DNA of 42,083 nt from Oscillospiraceae bacterium (GTDB lineage Bacteria; Bacillota; Clostridia; Oscillospirales; Acutalibacteraceae). A program made the position numbers and the translations under genes. The notes beneath the pieces were generated by a model. It was given only the letters and a program-made list of their open reading frames with translations. It had not been told where the DNA came from and made no database searches. Shown here one piece after another: positions 8,071-16,881 of the stretch (positions within the stretch are counted from its first letter, which is position 1; the number at the start of each line of letters is the position of its first letter). The DNA lies in contig JAITOD010000004.1 in assembly GCA_031290105.1 (NCBI GenBank), forward strand, positions 1 through 42,083, written 5' to 3'.

Positions 8071-9396
8071 ATGGGCTATACACGTGAGGATATATTGTCT
8101 TTTGTCCGCGAGGGCGGGGTGCGTTTTGTGCGCCTGCAGTTCACGGATATTCTCGGCACGCTGAAAAACGTGGCGATCCCCGCCGCGCAGCTCCCGCGTG
8201 TGCTGGAGGACGGCTGCATGTTCGACGGCTCCTCCATAGAGGGCTTTGTGCGCATTGAGGAATCCGACATGGTTCTGCGCCCGGACTTGGATACCTTCCT
8301 CATCTACCCATGGCGCGAAAAAGTTGCGCGGCTCATCTGCGACGTCACCACAATCGACGGTCAGCCTTTTGCCGGCGACCCGCGATATGTGCTAAAACAA
8401 GCGTGCGCTGAGGCAGCGGCTCTCGGCCTGACGCTGGAAGTTGGCCCCGAGCTGGAGTTCTTCCTCTTTCATGTGGACGACAACGGTCAGCCCACTGTAT
8501 CCAGCCACGACACGGGCGGGTATTTTGACTTGGGTCCTGTTGACCGCGGTGAGGACTGCCGCCGTGATATCTGCTACACGCTGGAGGACATGGGCTTTGC
8601 CGTGGAGGGCAGTCACCACGAGGTCGCTCCGGCTCAGCACGAGATTGATTTCCGTCACGGCGAAGCGCTCCACACTGCGGACAAGGTGGGCACGTTCAAG
8701 CTGGTGGTCAAGAGTGTGGCACAGCAGCACGGGTTACATGCAACCTTTATGCCAAAGCCGGCTTACGATGTCCCCGGCTCCGGAATGCACATCAACCTTT
8801 CGCTCTCCCGCGACGGCGTGAATATTTTTGCGGACGAGAGTGACGCGCTGGGTCTTTCGCGCGACGCATATTCATTCATGGCGGGGCTGCTGGAGCACAT
8901 CGCCCAAATGACGCTGCTGCTCAATCCGCTTGTTAACAGCTATAAACGCCTTGCAGGTGGCTATGAAGCGCCGGTGCATATTGCGTGGAGCGGCGGCAAC
9001 CGTTCTCCGCTGATTCGCATACCCTCAACGGGATATTCCGCAAAAGGTGCGCGTATTGAGCTGCGCTCGCCCGACCCGGCGTGTAATCCATACCTTGCGT
9101 TCGCCGCCTGTTTGCGTGCGGGGCTGGACGGAATGCGGCGGGGGCTGCCTGCGCCATCGCCCGTGAACGAAAACATTTTTGCGCTCAGCAAAGGGCGGCG
9201 GCGCGAGGAGGGTATATCGCGCTTGCCAACGTCGCTGGAAGACGCAATGCGGCTTTATGCCTCCAGCGATTTTCTGCGGAATGTGTTGGGCGATCACGTT
9301 TTTGAGAAATATCTTGCCGCCAAAAAAGAGGAGTGGCGCGGATATTCGTCGCGCGTCAGTCAGTGGGAGCTGGAGCAATATTTGGGCAGATATTGA
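8071..9396 (+). CDS. glnA: Glutamine synthetase type I
   Basis: 441 residues from ATG at 8071 behind AAGGAGG; the track's start at 8017 lies in a repeat hairpin. Cytosolic enzyme making glutamine from glutamate, ammonia and ATP. Signatures visible: MFDGSSIEGF near residue 51, the metal/substrate residues in VGPELEFF and EGSHHEVAPAQHEIDFR, the nucleotide region MPKPAYDVPGSGMHINLSLS, and GGYEAPVHIAWSGGNRSPLI. The length and lack of the inserted segment of longer GSI-beta forms fit the firmicute GSI-alpha type, which is normally feedback-inhibited rather than adenylylated. No glnR gene is adjacent. Confidence 0.96.
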   Translation: MGYTREDILSFVREGGVRFVRLQFTDILGTLKNVAIPAAQLPRVLEDGCMFDGSSIEGFVRIEESDMVLRPDLDTFLIYPWREKVARLICDVTTIDGQPFAGDPRYVLKQACAEAAALGLTLEVGPELEFFLFHVDDNGQPTVSSHDTGGYFDLGPVDRGEDCRRDICYTLEDMGFAVEGSHHEVAPAQHEIDFRHGEALHTADKVGTFKLVVKSVAQQHGLHATFMPKPAYDVPGSGMHINLSLSRDGVNIFADESDALGLSRDAYSFMAGLLEHIAQMTLLLNPLVNSYKRLAGGYEAPVHIAWSGGNRSPLIRIPSTGYSAKGARIELRSPDPACNPYLAFAACLRAGLDGMRRGLPAPSPVNENIFALSKGRRREEGISRLPTSLEDAMRLYASSDFLRNVLGDHVFEKYLAAKKEEWRGYSSRVSQWELEQYLGRY

Positions 9397-9544
9397 CGTT
9401 TTTTACATGGTTAAAACTCAGCGCGCCAAATGGCGGCAATAACATCTCACCTTGGCAAATAACATTGAATAAATCTGCCTAAACGCTTCGGAACACTACC
9501 GCAAAAAAAACATTCCACACAGTAGCGCAAAGGAGATAACCACC

Positions 9545-11050
9545 ATGCCGCGAGACTACATTCTTGCCCTTGACCAAGGCACAACCAGCTCCCGCGCAAT
9601 CGTATTCAGCCGCGAGGGCAAAATCGTCGCCAAAAGTCAAAAGGAGTTCCCTCAAATCTACCCAAAGCCCGGCTGGGTTGAGCATGACCCCATCGAAATC
9701 CTCAACAGCCAACTGGCGGCGCTGCGCGGCGTGTTTGCGGACGGCAAGGTCAGCCCCGGCGAGATTGCGGCAATCGGCGTGACAAATCAGCGCGAAACCA
9801 CCATATTGTGGGATAAACGCACAGGCAAACCTGTCTATAACGCTATAGTCTGGCAGTGCCGCCGCACGGCAAAAATGTGCGAGGAACTAAAAGCTAACGG
9901 CCATGAGGAGCTTATCCGCGCCAAAACAGGCTTGCTGATTGACGCGTATTTTTCCGGCACAAAAATCCGCTGGATCCTCGACAACATCCCGCACGCGCGC
10001 CGCCTTGCTCAGGACGGCAACCTGCTCTTCGGCACTGTGGAAACCTGGCTGATCTGGAACCTAACCGGCGGCGAACATGTCACCGATTACTCCAACGCGT
10101 CGCGCACAATGCTGTTCGACGTGGATAAACTCTGCTGGGACGACGAGCTTTGCGGAATCTTGGGCGTACCGGTGAATATATTGCCCACGCCTGTGCCCTC
10201 AAGCAAGGTCTACGGTACGTTCAAGACGGGCGTGCTTGGGCTTGACGCGCTGGCGGGAGTGCCTATTTCCGGAGCGATCGGCGACCAACCGGGGGCGCTT
10301 TTCGGTCAGGGCTGCTTTGCTCCGGGCGAGGCGAAAAACACATACGGCACGGGCTGTTTTCTGCTCATGCACACCGGCAAAGAGCGCGTACACTCGCAAA
10401 ATCAACTCCTCACAGGCGTTGCGTGGGGACTTGGCGGCGGCGTTGAATACGCGATTGAGGGCAGCGCTTTCAACGGCGGCGCAACTATTCAGTGGCTGCG
10501 CGACGAGCTGCGTTTGATTTCGTCCGCGTCGGAGTGCGACACCCTTGCCGAAAGTGTCCCGAACGCAAACGGCGCGTATTGTGTACCCGCGTTCACGGGG
10601 CTTGGCGCGCCGTATTGGGATATGTATGCCCGCGGCGCGATAGTCGGCTTGACGCGCGGCGTGAACAAAGCGCATATTGCCCGCGCGGTGCTGGAGGGAA
10701 TCGCGTTCCAGGTTAAGGATTTGCTGGACGCAATGCAGGCAGACAGCGGGATTGCGCTGAAGGAGCTGCGCGTAGACGGCGGCGCGAGCGTCAGCAACAT
10801 CATGATGCAAATTCAGGCGGATTTGCTCAATTGTTCGGTCAATCGCCCGGCGATGGTGGAGACCACGGCGTGGGGCGCGGCGTGCATGGCGGGGCTTGCC
10901 GTGGGCGTGTGGCACAGCCGCAGTGCGCTATTGGATTTGCGCGAGGTCAAAAAAATCTTCGAGCCGCGAATGTCGGTGAGCGAGCGGGCACAGCAATACG
11001 CCGGCTGGCAAAAAGCCGTTGAGCGCGCAAAGGGTTGGGCTGATAGATAA
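9545..11050 (+). CDS. glpK: Glycerol kinase
   Basis: 501 residues, full family length. Phosphorylates glycerol to sn-glycerol 3-phosphate with ATP. The FGGY-kinase start YILALDQGTTSSRAIVFS, the substrate loop GVTNQRETTILWDK, the W-R pair in VWQCRRT, and the second signature GALFGQGCFAPGEAKNTYGT are clear; the C-terminal ATP-binding part has ELRVDGGASVSNIMMQ. AAAGGAG precedes the ATG. No glycerol facilitator or glycerol-3-phosphate dehydrogenase is adjacent. The 148-bp gap after glnA holds no convincing promoter or terminator. Confidence 0.96.
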   Translation: MPRDYILALDQGTTSSRAIVFSREGKIVAKSQKEFPQIYPKPGWVEHDPIEILNSQLAALRGVFADGKVSPGEIAAIGVTNQRETTILWDKRTGKPVYNAIVWQCRRTAKMCEELKANGHEELIRAKTGLLIDAYFSGTKIRWILDNIPHARRLAQDGNLLFGTVETWLIWNLTGGEHVTDYSNASRTMLFDVDKLCWDDELCGILGVPVNILPTPVPSSKVYGTFKTGVLGLDALAGVPISGAIGDQPGALFGQGCFAPGEAKNTYGTGCFLLMHTGKERVHSQNQLLTGVAWGLGGGVEYAIEGSAFNGGATIQWLRDELRLISSASECDTLAESVPNANGAYCVPAFTGLGAPYWDMYARGAIVGLTRGVNKAHIARAVLEGIAFQVKDLLDAMQADSGIALKELRVDGGASVSNIMMQIQADLLNCSVNRPAMVETTAWGAACMAGLAVGVWHSRSALLDLREVKKIFEPRMSVSERAQQYAGWQKAVERAKGWADR

Positions 11051-11118
11051 TGAACATTAGACGTTAAATTGCAGCTGCGCGCACTGACGTTTAGGGTTCC
11101 TTTGTGTAATGCCTGCGG

Positions 11119-11147
11119 TTGACATACCGTGTCGAACCGTATATAAT
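11119..11147 (+). promoter_or_regulatory. Consensus promoter of the GH31 gene
   Basis: TTGACA (11119-11124), 17-bp spacer, TATAAT (11142-11147), about 105 bp before the GH31 ATG. The glpK-GH31 gap is 201 bp and otherwise contains A/T-rich TCTAAAAATCTAATA-like sequence just before the ribosome site. Confidence 0.85.
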
Positions 11148-11251
11148 ACACAACCTAAACGGGGAAGGGTTGCGTTCACACCACTACATAGATTCCGCCG
11201 TCTAAGGTCTGAAATCTGATATCTAAAAATCTAATAGCGGAGGAAACCCAA

Positions 11252-13750
11252 ATGTCCTACTTCAACACCCGCTTTGCCCTGAACACCAACCCTGTCGCTC
11301 CATCGGAGCGCACGGCCGTCTTCGGCAAGGTGCGCGTTAGCGTCATCACAAGCCGCCTTGTGCGCGTGGAGTATTCCCGCAGCAAGGTCTTCACGGACGA
11401 GGCGACGCAGGTTGTGTGGAACCGCAGTATCCCGAATGCCGGCGGCGCGGGCACAATCACCAAAAACGGCGGCACAATCTTTGCCGAAACGGAACACGCG
11501 CTATTCTGCTTCCGCGTAAAGGACGGCAAGCTCAAAAAGGTGCAGTTCAAGGACGACGGCCGCATTGTCGCCGACCCGCATGAGGGCAACCTGCGCGGAA
11601 CCTGCCGCACGCTTGACCAGACAATCGGCGCGGTGAAGCTGGGCGAGGGACTTATTTCCCGCAGGGGACTGACGGTTATGGACGACTCCGATTCGCTTTT
11701 GCTGGACTCAGAGTCCCACATCACGCCGCGCAAAAGCTCCGGCACCGATAACTACTACTTTGCGTATGGGCACAGCTACCGCGAATGTCTGCGCGATTTT
11801 TACGCCATGACGGGCGAAGTGCCGTTCATTCCCAGATGGGCGCTGGGCAACTGGTGGAGCCGCTACAAGGCGTACTCTCAGCAGGAATATCTTGACTTGA
11901 TGGCGCGGTTCGACAAGGAAGAAATCCCCATAACTGTGGCGACTGTGGACATGGATTGGCATTGGGTTGAGCTGGATAACTTCCCCCGCGAACAGACCGT
12001 AATCACCGACCCGCGCCGCAAAAAAAGCATCACGCGGCTATTCCAAAACCTTGGCTGGACGGGCTACAGCTGGAACACTGACCTCTTTCCTGACTGGAAA
12101 GACTTCCTGCGCACACTGCAGGCTCAAGGGCGCAAGGTCACGCTGAATCTGCACCCGGCGGACGGCGTTCGCGCGTTTGAGGACCAATACGAAGAGATGG
12201 CTTCCGCCATGGGTATTGACCCGGCGAGCGGCAAGCAGGTCAATTTTGATATAACCGACCCCAAGTTTGTGGAGAACTATTTCCGCATTCTTCACCACCC
12301 AATGGAGAACGCCGGAGTTGATTTCTGGTGGATAGACTGGCAGCAAGGCACAAAAACCAACGTCCCCGGGCTGGACCCGCTGTGGGCGCTCAACCACTAT
12401 CACTACCTTGACAACACCCGCACACCGGAACGAATTAACAATGCACAATTAACAATTAATAATGCCCGCCGTAGACCGCTTACAATGTCGCGCTATGCGG
12501 GGCTTGGCAGTCACCGCTATCCTCTCGGTTTTTCGGGCGACACAATGCTCAACTGGGCGTGTCTGCGCTTTCAGCCGTATTTCACGGCGAACGCCGCCAA
12601 TGCGGGTTATACGTGGTGGAGCCACGACATCGGCGGTCACCACCAAGGCATAAAGGACGACGAGCTATATCTGCGCTGGGTACAGTTCGGCGTGTTCAAC
12701 CCAATCAACCGTCTGCACTCCACCAGCAACGAGTTCATGGGCAAGGAGCCGTGGAAATACCGTGACGATATCTGTGCTCGCACCATCGAACTGCTCCGCT
12801 TGCGCCACCGCCTTGTGCCGTATATCTACACCGAAAATCACCGCTCCCACACGCAGGGTATCGCCTTGTGCGAGCCGCTTTATTACCGTCACCCGGAGGA
12901 GGGCGCGGCTTATAAACACGGCAACGAATATTACTTCGGCTCACAGCTGCTTTGCGCCCCTGTGACTGATCGGCTGGACGAGAAGACCAACCTTGCCGAG
13001 GTGAAAATCTGGCTGCCGGAGGGACGCTGGACGGATATTTTCAGCGGGCGCATATATAACGGCGGGCGTGAACTGACGGTCTGCCGCGGGCTGGAGAGCA
13101 TTCCCGTGTTCGCGAAGGAGGGCGCGTTTATTCCGCTCTCGCTGGACGGCAAAACCACCGACTGGCAAAATCCTGCTGGGCTGGAAGTGCTGATATATCG
13201 CGGCGATGGCAGCTACACTTTATACGAAGACGACGGCGACACCATGGCGTACCGCGACGGCTATTTCCACGAAACCGTGTTCAGCAATGCGCAGGACGCA
13301 GACGGCACAGTGCGGCTGAGCATCGCGGCGCAAACGCCTGCAAACGCTCCTGTGGATTACGCCGAATGGCTGGCGCGAACTCTGCCGAAGAAGCGCAGCT
13401 ACCGACTCTCTTTCCGCGATATAACGGCTGCGGCGGGCGGCGTTTGTGTGCAGATAAACGGCAAAGAAGCCGCTGAGGGCGCGGACTACACGTGGCACAT
13501 TGAGGATACAATAACCCTGGAGCTGATTGGTATTGCTCCCGGCGACACGGTTGAGGTTGCGCTGCTTGAGGCACAGACGCTGCGGAATGTGCCCACGCGT
13601 GAGGCGCTGATTGAGTTGATCACCAAGTTCCAGTGCGAGGTCAACACAAAGAAAATCACCTGGGATAAGTTTGTGAAGAATCCCGTCGGAGAGATTCCGG
13701 GTGCTGAACGGTATCAGGCGGCAATTCGGGAGATAATCGAGCTGGCGTAG
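11252..13750 (+). CDS. Glycoside hydrolase family 31 (alpha-glucosidase-like)
   Basis: 832 residues, no signal peptide, so probably cytosolic. GH31 enzymes release alpha-linked glucose or xylose by a retaining mechanism. An N-terminal beta-sandwich (to about residue 190) leads into the barrel: PRWALGNWWSR, VDMDWHW, the nucleophile region FWWIDWQQG (Asp about 362), RYAGLGSHRYPLGFSGDT, and the acid/base region WWSHDIGGHHQG (Asp about 459). Beta domains and a DUF5110-like region follow. The last ~60 residues (from about LRNVPTREALIELI) form an extra, probably helical, tail. Residues about 394-405 (RINNAQLTINNA) derive from a repeat inserted in frame between two conserved blocks. Exact substrate cannot be told from sequence. 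Confidence 0.92.
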   Translation: MSYFNTRFALNTNPVAPSERTAVFGKVRVSVITSRLVRVEYSRSKVFTDEATQVVWNRSIPNAGGAGTITKNGGTIFAETEHALFCFRVKDGKLKKVQFKDDGRIVADPHEGNLRGTCRTLDQTIGAVKLGEGLISRRGLTVMDDSDSLLLDSESHITPRKSSGTDNYYFAYGHSYRECLRDFYAMTGEVPFIPRWALGNWWSRYKAYSQQEYLDLMARFDKEEIPITVATVDMDWHWVELDNFPREQTVITDPRRKKSITRLFQNLGWTGYSWNTDLFPDWKDFLRTLQAQGRKVTLNLHPADGVRAFEDQYEEMASAMGIDPASGKQVNFDITDPKFVENYFRILHHPMENAGVDFWWIDWQQGTKTNVPGLDPLWALNHYHYLDNTRTPERINNAQLTINNARRRPLTMSRYAGLGSHRYPLGFSGDTMLNWACLRFQPYFTANAANAGYTWWSHDIGGHHQGIKDDELYLRWVQFGVFNPINRLHSTSNEFMGKEPWKYRDDICARTIELLRLRHRLVPYIYTENHRSHTQGIALCEPLYYRHPEEGAAYKHGNEYYFGSQLLCAPVTDRLDEKTNLAEVKIWLPEGRWTDIFSGRIYNGGRELTVCRGLESIPVFAKEGAFIPLSLDGKTTDWQNPAGLEVLIYRGDGSYTLYEDDGDTMAYRDGYFHETVFSNAQDADGTVRLSIAAQTPANAPVDYAEWLARTLPKKRSYRLSFRDITAAAGGVCVQINGKEAAEGADYTWHIEDTITLELIGIAPGDTVEVALLEAQTLRNVPTREALIELITKFQCEVNTKKITWDKFVKNPVGEIPGAERYQAAIREIIELA
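12433..12464. repeat. Interspersed repeat inside the GH31 coding sequence
   Basis: AATTAACAATGCACAATT (12433-12450) is identical to 8009-8026, and a further AACAATTAATAATG follows. It lies in frame in the GH31 gene and adds INNAQLTINNA, between HYHYLDN and RRPLTMSRYAG, where family members normally have only a short loop. Confidence 0.85.
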
Positions 13751-13794
13751 CGAAAAACGCGGCGGCTCTCTATCGCGGTATCACCGTGCGCAAC

Positions 13795-13831
13795 GCCCCG
13801 TTACGGAGAACTTCGTTGCGGGGCTTTGCTT
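13795..13831 (+). terminator. Probable terminator of the GH31 gene
   Basis: GCCCCG (13795-13800) pairs with CGGGGC (13819-13824); inside, ACGGAG and CTTCGT can pair further. TTTGCTTT follows. The T-run is interrupted, so efficiency is uncertain. Confidence 0.55.
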
Positions 13832-13929
13832 TGCGTGATTTGCGGCGTGTGATTTTGCGCGATTAGGAGAGAATACACGAGAATATGCAAGAAAACTCCC
13901 AATCAATTCAAAATAATCCCGCGAAACGC

Positions 13930-13958
13930 TTGACAAGCCTTGCCGAATGTGTTAAACT
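13930..13958 (+). promoter_or_regulatory. Promoter of rplM-rpsI
   Basis: TTGACA (13930-13935), 17-bp spacer, TAAACT (13953-13958), 34 bp upstream of the rplM ATG. Confidence 0.75.
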
Positions 13959-13992
13959 ACACAGGCATTCAGAAAGAATCGGAGGGAAAACC

Positions 13993-14421
13993 ATGTCTAC
14001 CTATATGCCAAAGGCTGCGGACATCACACGCAAGTGGTATGTTGTTGACGCTGCAGGCAAACCACTCGGGCGCACTGCTGTGCAAGCGGCGACTCTGCTG
14101 CGCGGCAAGCATAAGCCCACTTTTGCGCCCCATGCCGACTGCGGCGACTGCGTTATCATCATCAACGCCGCCGAAGCCGTGCTAACCGGCAAAAAGTTGG
14201 AGCAGAAAACCTACTACCACCACACCGGATATATCGGTCACATGAAGGAAATCAAGTACGGCAAAATCATGAAAGAACGCCCGGAATTTGCCATGAAGCT
14301 CGCGGTTAAACGTATGCTGCCTGCCAATACCGTCGGACGCGCCAGCATGACGCGGCTTCGTATCTATCGCGGCGCAGAACACGACCAAGCCGCGCAATCG
14401 CCCGAAATCTGGGCATTTTAA
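13993..14421 (+). CDS. rplM: 50S ribosomal protein L13
   Basis: 142 residues from ATG at 13993 behind GGAGGG; the track's extension to 13885 covers the promoter and is not coding. MSTYMPKAADITRKWYVVDAAGKPLGR, LRGKHKPTFAPHADCGD and the C-terminal RLRIYRGAEHDQAAQSPE are typical L13. It is followed 13 bp later by rpsI, the universal L13-S9 pair. Confidence 0.97.
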   Translation: MSTYMPKAADITRKWYVVDAAGKPLGRTAVQAATLLRGKHKPTFAPHADCGDCVIIINAAEAVLTGKKLEQKTYYHHTGYIGHMKEIKYGKIMKERPEFAMKLAVKRMLPANTVGRASMTRLRIYRGAEHDQAAQSPEIWAF

Positions 14422-14434
14422 GGAGGGATGAGCC

Positions 14435-14833
14435 ATGTTTGACAGCAATCCGTATTTCTACGGCACAGGCCGCCGCAAAGAAAGCGTCGCGCGTGTGCGC
14501 GTTTATCCCGGCACAGGCAATATCACAATCAACGACCGCGGAATTGACGACTATTTTGGGCTTGATACCCTCAAGCTCATCGTCCGCCAACCCCTGGTTC
14601 TGACCAATACCGGTGAGAAGTTCGACCTTGTCTGCCGTGTTTCCGGCGGCGGTGTGACCGGGCAAGCGGGCGCAATCCGTCATGGACTGAGCCGCGCGTT
14701 GCTGCTGTATGATGCAGAGCTGCGTCCCGCGCTCAAGGCGGCAGGCTTCCTGACCCGCGATCCGCGCATGAAAGAGCGTAAGAAGTATGGCTTGAAGGCC
14801 GCGCGCCGCGCGCCGCAGTTCAGCAAGCGCTAG
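14435..14833 (+). CDS. rpsI: 30S ribosomal protein S9
   Basis: 132 residues. [22 protein letters not shown] opens the protein and it ends in the basic [17 protein letters not shown] tail, whose terminal KR reaches the P-site t[23 protein letters not shown]-like sequence is conserved. AAGGAGG precedes the start. Second gene of the rplM unit, followed by an intrinsic terminator. Confidence 0.97.
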   Translation: MFDSNPYFYGTGRRKESVARVRVYPGTGNITINDRGIDDYFGLDTLKLIVRQPLVLTNTGEKFDLVCRVSGGGVTGQAGAIRHGLSRALLLYDAELRPALKAAGFLTRDPRMKERKKYGLKAARRAPQFSKR

Positions 14834-14849
14834 GATTTTACACTGTCAA

Positions 14850-14876
14850 AGCCGTTCCCATTCGGGGCGGCTTTTT
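14850..14876 (+). terminator. Terminator of rplM-rpsI
   Basis: AGCCGTTCCC and GGGGCGGCT pair around ATTC with one bulge, followed by TTTTT, 16 bp after the rpsI stop. Confidence 0.85.
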
Positions 14877-15078
14877 GGCGTTTCAGCACAAATCTTGGCA
14901 GGATATTTTGTATATAATATCAATATGCAGTTACGCTGCGGTGCGATATAATGTGTTCAGGCGGCGGAAGCGGTGTTAAGTGGGATGTTCAAGACGTGAA
15001 GTTCTTTGACACGGCGGGCAATGTGGTTTGCAAATACTGAACGCATTGACAGGCGGTCGGACGAAAAATCTCGCCCCC
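14877..15078. other. Intergenic stretch with a possible 29-codon micro-ORF
   Basis: Between the rpsI terminator and the rplJ promoter. The only coding-like item is ATG at 14951 to TGA at 15040, MCSGGGSGVKWDVQDVKFFD and nine more residues, with a plausible amino-acid composition but no Shine-Dalgarno. A TATAAT lies at about 14912. I see nothing else there. Confidence 0.3.
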
Positions 15079-15107
15079 TTGACAATGCTGCCGAGACCTG
15101 CTATAAT
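15079..15107 (+). promoter_or_regulatory. Consensus promoter of rplJ-rplL
   Basis: TTGACA (15079-15084), 17-bp spacer, TATAAT (15102-15107); drives the L10 leader. Confidence 0.88.
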
Positions 15108-15113
15108 ACTCCT

Positions 15114-15253
15114 CGCTGTGCCAAACCAAAGACAGCAGGTGCGCCCCGTGCGCTTAAACAAGCCTGCCGAGGAAAGCGGCTTTGCAGGGCGCGTCATGCG
15201 CTTATTGCTAAGGTTTCTGCCCCCTCTTCTTTGGAACGAGGGGGTTTTGTTTT
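15114..15253 (+). promoter_or_regulatory. Ribosomal protein L10 leader with terminator
   Basis: The transcript start is followed by CCAAAGACAGCAGGTGCG, and then CCTGCCGAGG, which pairs with CAGCAGG; this is the conserved core of the firmicute L10 leader that binds L10(L12)4 for autogenous control. It ends with an intrinsic hairpin: CCCCCTC (15220-15226), 11-nt loop, GAGGGGG (15238-15244), then TTTTGTTTT. The terminator upstream of the rplJ start fits attenuation: excess L10-L12 lowers read-through. Confidence 0.8.
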
Positions 15254-15285
15254 GTTCACAAGCTTAAATATAAGGAGGTGAAACT

Positions 15286-15963
15286 ATGCCAAGCGCAAAT
15301 GTTCTGGAGCGGAAAAAGCAAGTCGTTGCCGAGCTCGCGCAAACACTCAGCGGCTCTGTGGCGGGCGTGCTGGTCGATTACCGCGGCATCACCGTGGAGG
15401 ACGACACCAAGCTGCGCCGTGAGCTGCGTGCCGCAGACGTGAAATACAACGTTGTGAAAAACACACTGCTGCGCCGCGCCACCGCAAAAGCCGGTCTGAC
15501 CGAGCTGGACGCGCATCTGACGGGCACAACCGCCCTCGCGGTTTCTCCGGCGGACCACACCGCGGCTGCGCGTATTCTGCACAATTTTGCGGAAAAGCAC
15601 AAGACTTTCGCCATCAAAGGCGGATTCTTGGAAGGCAAAGCCATCAACGTAGACACGGTGGAAAGCCTTGCCAAGCTACCCGGGCGCGACGTCTTGCTGG
15701 CGACTGTCTGCAACGCATTCCAGGCGCCGATTGCGGCATTTGCCCGCGTAATTCAGGCTGTTGTTGATAAGGGCGAAACCGCTGAGACCGCAGCTCCCGC
15801 CGAGGAAGCCGCCGCAGCAGAACCCGAAGTCACCGCAGAAGCTCCTACGGAGGAAACTGCTACTGCTGAAGTCGCCACTGAGGCTCCCGCAGAGGAGGCT
15901 CCCGCAGCCGATGAAATTCCTGCAGAAGCACCTGCAGAAACTGCCGAAACCGAAGAGGCATAA
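15286..15963 (+). CDS. rplJ: 50S ribosomal protein L10 with long acidic tail
   Basis: 225 residues; the family usually has about 165-180. The body is standard: LERKKQVVAELAQTL, GVLVDYRGITVEDDTKLRRELR, and an L12-binding C-terminal helix around FARVIQAVVDKGE. After it comes an extra tail of roughly 60 residues made almost only of Glu, Ala, Pro and Thr (repeated APAEE/EAPAE). L10 anchors the L12 dimers of the ribosomal stalk. The start follows AAGGAGG. The gene is controlled by its own leader and is followed 36 bp later by rplL. Confidence 0.96.
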   Translation: MPSANVLERKKQVVAELAQTLSGSVAGVLVDYRGITVEDDTKLRRELRAADVKYNVVKNTLLRRATAKAGLTELDAHLTGTTALAVSPADHTAAARILHNFAEKHKTFAIKGGFLEGKAINVDTVESLAKLPGRDVLLATVCNAFQAPIAAFARVIQAVVDKGETAETAAPAEEAAAAEPEVTAEAPTEETATAEVATEAPAEEAPAADEIPAEAPAETAETEEA

Positions 15964-15999
15964 AACCGAACATACGTTTAATAACAGGAGGAAAATCCC

Positions 16000-16380
16000 A
16001 TGGCAACAGAAAACGCAAAAATTGTCGGCATTTTGGAAACCCTCAAAGGGCTGACAGTGCTGGAGCTTTCCGAGCTTGTCCACGCCGTTGAGGACGAATT
16101 CGGCGTATCCGCGGCCGCCGCAGTGGCAGTTGCAGGTCCCGCAGCAGCAGCCGCTGTTGAGGAAGAACAGACCGAGTTTGACGTAGTCCTGACGGATGCG
16201 GGCGCGAGTAAGGCGAAGCTCATCATTGCGCTCAAGGGCGCGCTGGGCGTTGGTCTTGCCGACGCAAAAGCCCTGGTCGAAGCCGTTCCGAAGGCAATCA
16301 AGGAAGCAATTTCCAAAGAAGCTGCCGAGGAACTCAAGGCAAAGCTGGAAGACGTCGGCGCGAAGGTCGAAATCAAATAA
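16000..16380 (+). CDS. rplL: 50S ribosomal protein L7/L12
   Basis: 126 residues. N-terminal dimerisation domain [22 protein letters not shown], an Ala-rich hinge, then the factor-binding domain ([21 protein letters not shown]... [13 protein letters not shown]). Forms the stalk that recruits and stimulates translational GTPases. Preceded by AGGAGG; expressed with rplJ. No rpoB follows. Confidence 0.97.
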   Translation: MATENAKIVGILETLKGLTVLELSELVHAVEDEFGVSAAAAVAVAGPAAAAAVEEEQTEFDVVLTDAGASKAKLIIALKGALGVGLADAKALVEAVPKAIKEAISKEAAEELKAKLEDVGAKVEIK

Positions 16381-16400
16381 AAGCTTAGCTCACGCATAAT

Positions 16401-16441
16401 AAGCACCGGATTGGCGGGAAACTGTCGGGACGGTGCTTTGT
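16401..16441 (+). terminator. Probable terminator of rplJ-rplL
   Basis: AAGCACCG (16401-16408) and CGGTGCTT (16431-16438) pair around a 22-nt loop, followed by TTGTGT. Weak T-run but well placed, 20 bp after the rplL stop. Confidence 0.55.
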
Positions 16442-16474
16442 GTATTAAAAGGAAACAAAAGTGAGAGGTGAATT

Positions 16475-16831
16475 ATGGATAAATCCGGCCCAAGGCTTGA
16501 GTTTATGGACGAGTTTTTTGACGCTCGCGCCGAGAAATATTACAGCCATATGCTGCACCATTTTGGAGAAGCGCAAAAGCTCGCGCTCTACAAAAAAATC
16601 TGCGCTACGCTGAGGTCGCAAGGGAGCTTTGTTATCGGTGATTATACCGCCGCCACGCTTGCTGAGCAGCAGCTGTATATGGCCGCAAAACGGCGCGGCA
16701 AACAACAGCGCATACCACGTTGATACGCCGCTCACGGCGGAAACAGAAAGCTCACTGCTGCGGGCTTTGGCATGGTGGAGCTGCGGCGGCAATATGAATC
16801 CGCAAGCATTTTTGTTGCGCATAAGCTATAA
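16475..16831 (+). pseudogene. Decayed SAM-dependent methyltransferase
   Basis: Three frames in succession carry pieces of one class I methyltransferase: MDEFFDARAEKYYSHMLHHF and YKKICATLRSQGSFVIGDYT in the first; HVDTPLTAETESSLLRA in the second; GMVELRRQYESASIFVAHKL then TAA at 16831 in the third. The SAM-binding core that should lie between HMLHHF and KLALYKK is missing, and two frameshifts follow. GTGAGAGGTGA precedes the start. It is a relic with an internal deletion, not a short real gene, although the track's 82-residue ORF could still be translated. Confidence 0.8.
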
Positions 16832-16881
16832 ATGCTGTGAAAAAATTAAGAACAACGAGAAAAAGCTTGGCGCCATTTGTT

